Source: Euclidia mi
Lineage: Eukaryota > Arthropoda > Insecta > Lepidoptera > Erebidae
Length of the DNA stretch: 64,000 bases
Direction of reading: 5' to 3'
Assembly (NCBI GenBank): GCA_944739405.2
Contig: OX123185.2
Span: 12,248,973-12,312,972 of the forward strand
Positions 22,318 through 32,521 of the stretch are shown here, piece by piece. The notes under the pieces are model-generated. The model made no database searches. It saw nothing but the letters and a program-made list of their open reading frames with translations, and was not told the DNA's origin. Position 1 is the first letter of the stretch; every line of letters starts with the position of its first letter. Position numbers and translations under genes: made by a program.

Positions 22318-22770
22318 ACTAAAGGATAGTTTTAAACTCTCAAAGCCGTGAGTTAGTGCTTCGTTTGAGGACCTTCTTTGAACGAGAGCTTGCAAACCGG
22401 GGCCTGGTAATACCGATCGACAGTGCTGTGTACAGAGTTTCGGCAGCTCTGGACATCGGCAAGGCTACAATTTCAATTCGGCGAAACTGGTTTTGAAGAC
22501 AAGAAGCTGTCCACTCCGAAGAAACGTGAGCGTCAAGCTCATAGATAGTTTCGATTTGGTGGCAATCCGAATTATGGGTATTATGAGATATGGATATTAT
22601 GAGAGAAATGAGTTCCCTGAATTGATAAAATTAATCAGTCCTAGAAAAAACACAATCGACAATATTTAGCGACTGGGATAAATATGTCCACTTCGACCGA
22701 ATTCGAGATCAGCAATTAATTATCTCAGTCGGAGAAGATTCCGATTCAGATATGAGGTTTTATTTCGAGT
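22318..22770 (+). pseudogene. Internally deleted DDE transposase remnant (Tc1/mariner-like)
   Basis: Across two frames the N-terminal part reads SRELVLRLRTFFEREL, then IDSAVYRVSAALDIGKATI, a helix-turn-helix of the kind found in IS630/Tc1-type transposases. STPKKRERQ and an FDLVAIR-like string follow. Then comes HFDRIRDQQLIISVGEDSDS with a stop at about 22771, which resembles the acidic C-terminus of such proteins. The catalytic DDE core between them is absent. A stop interrupts after RRNW (about 22495) and the frame shifts, so no product is expected. The 'MPKTTK' start at about 22309 is plausible. Family assignment is from remembered motif order only. Confidence 0.6.
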
Positions 22771-23399
22771 GACAGTGACGAATAATAAAAAAAAATATTT
22801 TAAAATTACTCCGTTTTATTTGTGAATGTATTTACCAAAACACTTTTAATATGAATTTTTTTCGAAGATCTAAAATCGTTTACTACGTACGATTCCATGT
22901 CCTTTGCCAATTAATTCGATATTTATAAATAATCGCTTAATTTTCTCTAGGTTACTTCACTATAATTGTCAGTCATGAACTGTCATGCATATCATCATAC
23001 AGCGAAAATACTGTAAGTGGCTATTTTCTGAAATGTACTTATAGTTAGCACTATTTATCTTAGAGCTAAGACTAATCTAATTGGTTATTTCTCGTTTATT
23101 GCTTATTTTCCCGACGTTTAGGACCTTAATGGACGCTACTATCGCAGCAGTCTGGCTAATAGACAAAATTATATTAAGATAACGTTACATTCAGTTTACT
23201 TACACTTCAAGAGGAATATTGCATATCTCGCTGGTAATTCTCATTTAGACTAGACGGAATTTAGACTCTTTTATAAAACTAGAAACTCTTTGGCATCTAA
23301 AATTCACCGTTATAAAAATAAAACTTTTGTGGAAGTTCGTGAGTTAAAAAGAATAGTTTGGGGTAAAACATTGACATGTATCGTGTATATAAGACGCGC
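22771..23399. other. AT-rich sequence, no gene recognised
   Basis: No repeat boundaries or open frames of interest are visible. Confidence 0.5.
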
Positions 23400-23404
23400 C
23401 GATC

Positions 23405-23705
23405 GATCATCATCATCAGCCTTGCAGATACTGTCCCACTGCTGGACTCGAGCCTCTACTTACTGTGAGATTGAGAAGGCCATAGTCCACTACGTTGGCC
23501 AAGTGCGGGTTGGAGGTCTTGACATGTCTCGGGAGAACATTATGGAGAACTCTCAGACATGCAAGTTTCCTCAAGATGTTTTCTTTAAGTCAGTTCAGTC
23601 TTAAAACCTTAAGACTGAACTTCAAAAAGTCATTGATGCGCAGCGTGGATTCGAACCCGAGACCATTCTGTGTAGACGTCTGCTAGTCAGTCTACTAGGC
23701 TGGCG
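23405..23705 (+). mobile_element. 'cccactgctgg' SINE copy
   Basis: It contains 'catcatcatcagcc', 'gtcccactgctggactcgag', 'catagtccactacgttggcc', 'cattatggagaactctcaga' and the tail 'cagcgtggattcgaacccga'. A 13-bp hairpin (23592-23621, loop AACC) replaces the usual sequence in its middle. Confidence 0.85.
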
Positions 23706-25615
23706 CGTATTGATCTCTATTTTAGTGACTAATTACAACAGAATACATTATAATGCCTGTTGCATATTATACAGGTAGGTACGTAATTATTAAATACTTT
23801 GCAAAACATACAGTAATACCTACTATTTTCACAGTGGTAACTGGAAATGGTAACGCAGCGGCATCATTCTGGCAGCGTAATTGAAACATGCTCATTTTTA
23901 AATTATGTAGCGGTTTTCAATTATGGCAGTGACAGGACCGTGCGGTCGGGTAACTGCAGTGTTACAGATTTTTTACATAATTATGTTAGAAATTAAGAGT
24001 AGTAATGTTTGTTTTATTTCTAGGTGGTTTAAAAATTCACATCATTTTGAAGAGTCGGTGGTGTACGCCGTGGGTTTTAGCGCGATACCCTCTGCATAGC
24101 AGCCTGTTGATATCTGCATTGGACTATCGCTACCTTAGTCTCACAATTGCGTTCTTATTATCATACTACAGGATACTCGCAGCTAGGTCTACACATTTTT
24201 TTATTTTAAACCTATCTTGCTGATACCGCGGGCATTTCGGGCAATTCCTTCTTAGTGCACCTCTTAGGCCCACAAGGAACACACATGCCAAATCTCAGCT
24301 TCTTGCGACCTATAGTTTTGGCTGTGCGTAGTTTGTCAATCTGTTAATAAGGAAAGAATTTTATTTAAACAGATTAATAATCTAAATACTCCATTTGTCC
24401 AATAATGCTAAATTGACGCTAATTAGGAGATACCTATGTCCAGCTGTGGATTTTGAAATTATTCGTTTTGTCTGGGTGTCTATAGTTGCTCTGACATACA
24501 AACAAATTGTAAACCGATATTATTACTCCATATTCAGCCTTTCAGTCAAAATATGGCCACACATCGACACATTAAAATTAATAATGATCGAAACGTGAAT
24601 CATTAATACCCCACAATCCTGCAGCGTATATTAGTACTACATCTACATATTCGGCTCACATTCCATTCACGTCGTTCGCAGGTAACGCAGTTATTGAAAC
24701 TTAGCGCAAACATTGGCACCCAATTGTATCGCGATCCACCATACATATTAATTTCGGCTACATTTCAATATCAACGAGAGCTGAGCTGTCGAATACGTAT
24801 TCGAGAGTTGTTTGGATGTAATTTTGGAGTTAAGTGAAGAGCATTATTTGTTTTGAAGTGACGACACTTTTTGATTAACAATAATTGGCTGGAATAAATC
24901 CAACTGTTGCAATATTATTGAATAGTGCGCGGGTTGTCCCTTGCACGAAAAAGATCTTATAAATATGTTTGTGTCTAGAGAAACATATAAGTCTAAACTA
25001 CTTATTAATTTGCATGTGATTTACCTATGGCCACCGTTGAAAGTTGAAAAGAGAAAATAAAATATCGACTCAACTTAATGTTGAACTCAATTTATGATTC
25101 ATCATTTAGAACATGGCCAACTACCTCCTAGTTATTAATATAGTGAAAATTGGTCTACTAAAAATCTGGCTGTCACTCAGAATTATTATGGAGGTAGTAA
25201 GACAGCGTATCGTTAGTGGGAAAGCTAAAATTCTGTCAAATCTACTTTAAGATGTATGACGAGCAAGATTACAAAGTGACCTACGAAAAAGGATACTTAT
25301 ATAAATTAAATTGCTGTGGTGATTCAACCTAAATAGTATTTTAATTAGGCATCTGTAATCATGGCGCTTGCAACAGTGCCGAAACTGAAATGTATTAGTT
25401 TTTAAAGTTTCCAAGCGCAAACACCTCTTTCGTCACCATTTTGCTTCTTACGAATAACATTTCTGACATTGCCTTATTTACGACAGCAAGTGACTTGGGT
25501 GGTAAAACTTTACGTTAGGTTCATAAGTCAGACTTTAGTCTGAATTATAGTTGGGGCATTGGCTAGCCTGCTAGTAACAGACATAATAAAAATACATCTT
25601 ACAGTTGGGTCGCGG
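23706..25615. other. AT-rich; two decayed repeats
   Basis: 24050-24180 resembles the tail of the preceding SINE family. 24215-24350 ('ttcttagtgcacctcttagg', 'cacatgccaaatctcagctt') matches 55800-55900. 25360-25385 ('catggcgcttgcaacagtgc') is shared with about 26990 and 56000. Confidence 0.55.
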
Positions 25616-25979
25616 TTAAACCTGGAAAATAGACCAAGTAAACATGTCACATTTAACGCAAACAAAACTAAAAAAAACAAGAATTGATGCGCCGAATTTT
25701 CTTTTAATGTTTGGAATCTTCCGTCGATCCAAAAAAATTATCGCGTGCGCCTCTAAGTTAAAGTCAGCTAGGCAAACTTTGACAGGTACCTGTATGCTCG
25801 GTGCAAGCGCTTTCAGTAATTTTATGCATGAAATTTGCCTCACGGCGCGGCGGGCGTATTTAGTTTGCAGTGACAGACGATACGGCTTTCCTTTGCGCTT
25901 CGTCTTACATATTTGCACTAATACCGAGCATATGATGACGTTACAGTGTTTGTGTTTTGCCACCCAGCAGACGGAATAA
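25616..25979. other. Region open on both strands, unrecognised
   Basis: Frames of 111 codons (plus, 25644-25979) and 115 codons (minus, 25616-25963) overlap almost completely. Neither contains a motif I recognise. The base composition is less AT-rich than the surroundings. It could be a decayed element or chance. Confidence 0.35.
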
Positions 25980-26197
25980 CGATGTACCAGTCCAATTCAC
26001 AGATATGGCAGCCAGCTTGTTAGTACATTGATCTTGACTTTGTATACAATGTTTCAACAGTTTGTATTGCTGTTTGTATGCCGGGTACGGTTACTTTTTT
26101 CGTCGAATACGTAAAAAGAAATTAAGAACATTTGGACCCGAAGCAATACATGCATGTGCATTTCAATAATATGTATTATAGCTGCGCGTGGAGATTG

Positions 26198-26231
26198 AAT
26201 AAATAGTACTTCGATTGGAGTACTATTTATT
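26198..26231. repeat. Hairpin, 13-bp arms, 8-nt loop
   Basis: 'aataaatagtact' and 'agtactatttatt' are exact reverse complements around a TCGATTGG loop. Confidence 0.85.
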
Positions 26232-26943
26232 AGAGGGGAAAACAGCTATTTTAATCATAGCCAATAGACATTTTCTCCAAAATGTTCTTGTATTTTTCGG
26301 TTACATGAATATGACAAATAATTATATGACGTGAAATTCAATATGAAACAAAATTATAAATACACTATTATTTTCTGCTGCTTTCAATTATTTGAAATAT
26401 GTGATATCATGTTCCAATGTACACCACTATTGTGTTGGACATGACATTTTGTTACCGTGGAGGCACTTCAGGGATCATGGCATAAACATTCCATTTATCT
26501 TAAACTGCTGAATATAGTATGTTAAGGGATGAAATACAGCGTAAGAAAATCTTCATTTCTTAATGTGCTCCTTAATCTCAAATCTTTTAAATCTGCTAAC
26601 CCGCACTTGGCCAGCATGGTGAACTGTAGCTTAACCCTCGTTTTAATGTGAAGAGATCCGTGCTCAGCAGTGAATGAAGTAATAAACAGAGCTGTTATTA
26701 TTATTTGTTTCTCTATCATTCATATGTTCATTATCAACTCACGAACTTTCGCATTATTATCACAGTAATAGTAAGATGCAAGGATAGAGCACACACACAT
26801 GTTACATAAATCCAGTATCGTTATTTATTGCTTACGGAGAATACAATATGAATCGCTGACGCGTAGATACATTTATCGTCGTTTGCGTGTCCACACTGAA
26901 TTCCCCCAATAGGTACAATGATTTGACCCGATACTAATTTAAT
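26232..26943. other. AT-rich sequence, no gene recognised
   Basis: Short frames only. A possible SINE scrap lies at 26590-26670 ('ccgcacttggccagcatgg', 'gatccgtgctcagcagtg'). Confidence 0.5.
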
Positions 26944-27068
26944 TTTAGATTTTTCTACGGGATTTATACCACGTAAGTACCTTTGTTTTACATGGCGCTT
27001 GCAACAGTACCGAAATATCGTTTACTTAAAACAAAGGTACGTGGTATATATTCCGTAGAAAATCTAAA
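26944..27068. repeat. Inverted repeat, about 43-bp arms
   Basis: 'agatttttctacgggattta' with 'taccacgtaagtacctttgt' is mirrored by 'acaaaggtacgtggtatata' with 'ttccgtagaaaatct'. The loop holds 'catggcgcttgcaacagtac', also seen near 25360 and, in reverse, near 56000. Confidence 0.8.
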
Positions 27069-27171
27069 AGTAATGTTGGTGACCACGAAAGCTTAAATTC
27101 CTATATTGATACCAATTTGAAAAAGATAAAAAAATGCGAATATGAACGTAGTCATAATGTGCCTTGCCTAG

Positions 27172-27266
27172 CTTCTTACATACCTGTAGTTATGTAAGAA
27201 GAATATGGAAAAACAAATTAAGGAAGTAGATCGTGTACGATCTACTTCCTTAATTTGTTTTTCCAT
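27172..27266. repeat. Two neighbouring hairpins, one with perfect 30-bp arms
   Basis: The first has 10-bp arms (27172-27181 and 27192-27201). The second has exact 30-bp arms (27205-27234 and 27237-27266) around a 2-nt GT loop. Only three bases separate the two. Confidence 0.95.
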
Positions 27267-27731
27267 CCGTTTGAAAATAAAGTCAAGTCACACGAGAGTT
27301 TCAATCTCCGTTGAAATTATATAGCGTTTCAGAACATGAAATTCTTGGGCTCGCCTGTCGATTTTCCGATTTATTAAGGGCTAAATAAAAAATGTGAGTA
27401 CATTTTGGTCGCCGACGGGGTATTTGAAATACTTTAGAATTACATCTATTTTTGGCTCATTAAAGGAACAATCTTGCTTTCACGTTTGAAGTAGAGGGTC
27501 ATGATTCTAACCTGTCCAGTTTCAAAACAGGTGACTCGCTATTCAACCACCATCTCGATATATTCGATACATTCGTTGATACTTTTAGCGCTGAACGCGT
27601 AAAATTTTAAACTATTGAACAGTAATTAACGTGCTATATATAATAAATATTATGATTACCACAATAATGAATAAGCAATGCTGTGACCAAGGATATGCTT
27701 TTCTCAAGCAGATACATTAACAGATTAATGA

Positions 27732-27785
27732 AAAAATATACTGTATTGTAAATGCATTTATGCTTTTACAATACAGTATATTTTT
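27732..27785. repeat. Perfect hairpin, 21-bp arms, 12-nt loop
   Basis: The arms lie at 27732-27752 and 27765-27785, immediately next to the poly(A) end of the retroelement that follows. Confidence 0.95.
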
Positions 27786-27786
27786 A

Positions 27787-28341
27787 GACTTTTTTTTTTA
27801 TTTCTGCCCAACAAATTGACTCCATGCTGCCTGATGTTAAGCAGTCAGTGAAGTCCCATAGTGATGGCCATCATCCCAGCAGCCAGCATGGCATTATGGC
27901 ATGATGGCCCTAACCTTGACGGCTTTGAGTAAAGCTTTTTCACGCCCCGCTTAAAGGACCCGGGATCATAAGTGGAGGGAAACACGTGGACTGGTAAAGA
28001 GTTCCACATCTTAATGGTACGGCAGAGATAAGAGGCGCCGAACCGTTTGGTGCGTGACGGTATCTGTTCTACCGTGTAAGAGTGGCACCTCATCCCAGCA
28101 CGTGTCGTTCGGGATAGGAAAGGAGAGGGTGGGATTAGTTGAAAGAGCTCTTCGGAGCACTCACCGTGATTGATACGGTAGAAGACAGCCATTGAGGCCA
28201 CGTCTCTGCGTAATTGCAGTGACTCAAGAGTCTTAGTGGCCTCAGGATCCCCGATGATACGGACAGCACGCCGCTGCAACCTATCGAGGGCGTCCAATAA
28301 GTACTGAGCGGAGCCATTCCAAAGGTGAGAGCAGTAGACAA
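27787..28341 (-). pseudogene. Non-LTR retrotransposon, 5'-truncated 3' end with poly(A)
   Basis: The frame 27845-28297 encodes the C-terminal tail of a Jockey/CR1-type polyprotein: LDALDRLQRRAVRIIGDPE, LQLRRDVASMAVFYRINHGE, CSEELFQLIPPSPF, then MWNSLPVHVFPSTYDPGSFK. The in-frame upstream string HLWNGSAQYL extends it to about 28335. The RT and endonuclease are absent. On the minus strand the element ends in A-rich sequence at 27787-27799, a poly(A) tail. There are no internal stops in the surviving part. Just upstream, a SINE has inserted with its own duplication. Confidence 0.85.
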
Positions 28342-28349
28342 CTCTTTAT

Positions 28350-28513
28350 TTTTATTTTATTTTTTATTTATAGTCTCACACCTGTATCCCCGAAGGGGTA
28401 GGCAGAGGTGTAAATATTACACCCACATTTCGCCATGAATATTTAGGTCCCACGTAATAGGGGGCGAGCCTATTGCCGTTACCGGGCACATCACCAGACT
28501 CCAGGCTGCTACT
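28350..28513 (-). mobile_element. SINE body and tail, 10-bp duplication
   Basis: AACTCTTTAT at 28340-28349 is repeated at 28514-28523. The insert has the reversed tail 'ccccgaaggggtaggcagag' and body 'gcctattgccgttaccgggc' of the 14.7-kb family, and lacks the tRNA head. Confidence 0.85.
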
Positions 28514-28523
28514 GAGAACTCTT

Positions 28524-28959
28524 TATGTGATTCACAAAGCTGTTTTTTGGTGAAATATTTCTGTACTCAGTAGAGCTGTCTATAAAAATGGATAATACAC
28601 TTCTCAAGATCTTGAATATGTCGAACTATCTACCCTTAAACAAAGTTATATAAACTTTAATTAGATAACTGCTATATATTCCCTGAACTTTATGATTGCC
28701 TGGATTATGGTGTCAGTTGATGCATACTAAACATTTGAGATTCATATCGTTTATTCATATTAATTAAGGGCTTAAGGCAAAAGCGATAACGGGTTAGCAG
28801 CGATTATATTTGATTATTCAGATTTTATCAAAGATAGTGAGCAATAAAATAGAATTTTTAGTTTACGAAATCAATAACAACAAAGAAATACCTACACTTA
28901 TTTTTGTTATTTAGCCTACATTTCAAGTGACCAAAAGTGTTATAATCATAACATTTAAA
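28524..28959. other. AT-rich sequence, no gene recognised
   Basis: The first bases may continue the truncated retroelement upstream of the SINE insertion. Nothing else is identified. Confidence 0.4.
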
Positions 28960-29118
28960 TCATCATCATTATGTCAGCCTAGAGACGTCCACTGCTGGAT
29001 ATAGGCCTCCCCCAAAGGTTTCCACAAGGATAGATTTTGAGCCGCCCGCATCCTACCGCTTTTGGCGATCTTAGCCAGATCGTCATTCCTCCTTGCGGGA
29101 GGCCTACCCCTGCTGCGA
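28960..29118 (+). mobile_element. SINE ('agacgtccactgctgg' type)
   Basis: 'gtcagcctagagacgtccac', 'tgctggatataggcctcccc' and 'gcgggaggcctacccctgct' are typical of an RTE-tailed lepidopteran SINE. No target duplication was found. Confidence 0.75.
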
Positions 29119-29526
29119 AAACATTTAAACGATGTGGTTAAAATATACACCATGTATTTTTAGTCGGTGTTTCCCGATTATCATGTACTCAGTCCATCTT
29201 AAAGAAGCTACCTATAATATTTACTTCACAAAATGTCTCTCTTCCTAGCTAGGATTTATAGCTATAAATCCCACATGGTGGTGGGGTCAGCTTTCTTTAC
29301 GTTACGCTTCCACTTCGCTCTATCCACGACATCATTGTCAGTGATCTAGGTACCTTTAGGCCTATTATTTATTTAAAAAAATATAGGTATTAAAGAAAAA
29401 TATTTTCTATTAAAACTTTTCTTCAAAATCAGCATTTCATATGACTAAAATGTATCGTGGACGAAGGGTAAGCTATTTTTTAGGTTATAAATAAAGTGCA
29501 TTGTCCTTACGCATTGACCGCCATGC

Positions 29527-29848
29527 TCATTATCATCATCAGCCCTGTATATAAACTGTCCCACTGCTGGTTACGGGCCTCTTCTCACTAGGAGAAGGGT
29601 AAGGCCATAGTCCACCACGCTGGCCTAGTGGGGGTTGGCAGACTTCACATGTCTTTCAAAAACATTTTGGAGAACTCTCAGACATGCAGGCTTCGTCACG
29701 ATGTTTTTTCACCGATTAGCAAGCGATAATGAACGATTTAATACGCACATAACTTTGAAAAGACATTGGTGCGCGCCGTGGATTCGAACTCGGACCCTCT
29801 GCGAAGCAGTCTGTCGGTCTCTGCACCAGGCTATTGCTGCCATGTTGT
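29527..29848 (+). mobile_element. 'cccactgctgg' SINE copy
   Basis: 'gtcccactgctggttacggg', 'catagtccaccacgctggcc', 'ggagaactctcagacatgca' and the tail 'gcgccgtggattcgaactcg' follow the order seen at 8.8 and 23.4 kb. Confidence 0.85.
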
Positions 29849-30619
29849 TATGCTATGAAAAAAGTTATTTGGATGAAAAACAAAAATCGAAAAACCTTTT
29901 TTATAGCAATTTTGCAGAATAATCATGGACAGAGTACACACTTTTCGGGAAAATACTGACTTAAAATACATGGTGTATATTCTCGTAACATTGATAAACA
30001 ATTTACAATCGGATCGAACACAGCCCATTAAGCAATTCAAGTTTTTCCTGTTAGTCTTGAGAACCCTCTAGTCATAAGTATCTGTAAATCTTCGAATCAT
30101 GTTGTATACCTGATAGCTTGGGCTAGACTAGAACATCATCTGCGTAAAATAGACAATGTTTCTGCACAATCAACCAAGAACATAAAATAAATGTAAACTT
30201 TCAATGGTCTTAAATGACGCCTTCTATTTGTATAAATTAATGCCGTACGTTTGTTGAAAAAGAAAATCTTTAGTTACTAGAACAATAAATTGTCTCTAGA
30301 TGATTTCGAAAATCTTGACACTTGTACCGCGGCGCATAACCATATTATATTAGAGCTATTGCTTTAGTTATTAGCATTTGTTTAGGTTTCGCCTCAGCGC
30401 GAAATAATTGAATATTCTATTGCCCCAAAATAATATATCATACGAGAGCATATGAGGCATCCAGGAATATGAACAATATGTATTATCTTAGCTTATACTT
30501 ACCTACTTTCTTAGCAGTATTTTTTATATCAGAATATCTAGAGAAATTTTCTGTAATAGGAATTGGGTACCTATTGCTTTCATTTGGATAAAATAAAAGG
30601 CAAAGACTTGTATCTAAAG
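29849..30619. other. AT-rich sequence, no gene recognised
   Basis: No recognisable element. Confidence 0.5.
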
Positions 30620-31315
30620 CATATGAAAGAACACTTCTAAAAGTGGCAACCTGTAGGCCTTTTCGCTTTCCCACGCACCGCCTATATGAACTATGTAAGG
30701 TACTAACTGTACGACAGCTTTTCGTTATGTATATTGTCCTAAAACAGCACACCACGCTAACCTATGACACTAATCTCACTAACAATAAGAGGCGTAAAGA
30801 TATTGTATGTACTGCACTTTCCGAATCTAAATTCATCTTCACAAACAGGTTTTATGCCTTCTTAGGGCCTTTTGTATATAACAAACTAAACAAAATACTG
30901 TATATATATGACGTAAATTATTTCAACTGTAAGCAATTCGTGTATAAATATTTACAATCTTTGGATTATAAGCAGACCGAAGATTTGCTAATAGTGCTAA
31001 AATAAATTGTACCTTTGTCATGACATTGTTATTGCATATTATACCTATTATAAAATAACTTCGAACTATGCATTGGTCTTGTAGGTATTCATGTAATTAT
31101 GTAACTCTATAAATAGTGTAGGTAGTAATAATTATTAGTATAAACATTTTAATTAGTAGTAACAAACATATGATAGTGCTCTTACCGCCTGTGGCACAGG
31201 TCCAACCTAGTACAGGCACCCACTATAATCTAGTACTTACTTACCTTAGAATTATATATACTATTATTGTAGAAAGATAAATAAATAAATATTATTATTA
31301 TTTTATTATATGATC
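30620..31315 (+). pseudogene. Non-LTR retrotransposon 3' end (CR1/Jockey-like), (ATT)n tail
   Basis: The frame at 30643-31005 matches the last part of a lepidopteran non-LTR polymerase: LYELCKVLTVRQLFVMYIVL, NKRRKDIV, FLGPFVYNKLNKILYIYD and LQSLDYKQTEDLL before the stop. It is 5'-truncated and has no RT catalytic block. The 3' UTR contains 'ccgcctgtggcacaggtcca' and ends in AAATAAATAAATATTATTATT at about 31285-31310, a simple-repeat 3' terminus. The plus-strand orientation is clear. The exact clade is uncertain. Confidence 0.8.
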
Positions 31316-31884
31316 TGAAATCAGCCATGTTATTGTTTATGAGATTTATAATGTTAGCACTTATTTAATAAAATGTATTACAATTATTTTGTACTACGTA
31401 ATCGTCATCATCATCCTGAAGATATCCTTATTGCATTCTCTATGTATTCATTCAGGTCTAACCATGTAGGTACGATGGAATGTTAGCTTATCCACAGCAG
31501 GACAGCCTTCTGCCTTCCACAACCCAAAAAGATAGCGGCATTCCACGATGTAGACTAGTTTCAGTATCAAAGAGCTCAGATATTTACATAGAGGCGCATT
31601 TCTTATGGGCGCTCTGAAGACAAACTTTCTGTGACCCAAATTGCCACTTGGCGGCGTGGCAGTCACGCTGAGTCAGCTGTTTCTACGAGAGCAAGAGAGA
31701 CGAACGTTCCTCCTGTGTATCTTAACTACGAGAGCAAGAGAGGCAGAGAACGACGCCAGCGCCGCCAACGGCGCCAACTACGAACTAAACTGCAGACAGT
31801 CTCCACTTGGAATCGGCACAAGAAATCCGTAAGAACTGCGCTTCTATGTAAATCTGTATTCATTGTCAGTATATTTAAGGGTAC
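31316..31884. other. Flank of the BEL insertion; no gene recognised
   Basis: 31430-31600 loosely resembles the 8.3-kb repeat. A 97-codon frame at 31631-31924 rich in Arg/Gln has no known family, and its end runs into the BEL LTR. 'acgagagcaagagag' occurs twice (about 31685 and 31730). Confidence 0.45.
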
Positions 31885-32521
31885 TGTCGAGGTGGACTGT
31901 AATTTTTATCTTCCAAAGGAATGAAACGCCTGGCTTGATGGTGAGTTGATTTAATTCAATCTTGATCAGGATCGGCTTGTTGCTTCGGCTTTTTTGAGAG
32001 AACTACTGCTGAACTGAACTGAACGTGCAACAAACCGTCCTGTTTATATTCTATTTTACAGGTTGCAAGTAGTGAGTGGATGTGAGCGCAACGCATTCGG
32101 TTCGACCAATCACAACGCTTCGTCTGAGTTTTACTTTTGGTGGCGTTCAGACAGGTTTCGAATATTCAAACCTGTTCGATCGTGCTCGCGTCCACTTTAC
32201 ATCGTCATGTTTTGATTTCTTATTTACTATGGGATAAAATGGGACTAATCCCACCCTCATTCCCACTACTGTGTCACCTGTGTAGCCAGGTTCAGCAGCA
32301 GTAACCATTGATGACAACGAGTTTTGACACTCGTGAAGTCCCGGGGAAAGTTAAACTGTCTTGGAACCCGCAACGAACTTAATCAGAAGTATATTGGAGG
32401 AGTTGGAAAATGAATAATCCACTTCCCTCCTTAGCAAAGCGGGAGACAAGTAACGAAGACATATAGTGATGAGAAAAGATAAGCACCACGGACATGAGCA
32501 TTAAGGGGCCTAAATTGTGAA

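Noticed and set aside
30483..30755. 90-codon minus-strand frame
   Set aside because: Antisense to the recognisable non-LTR C-terminus on the plus strand.
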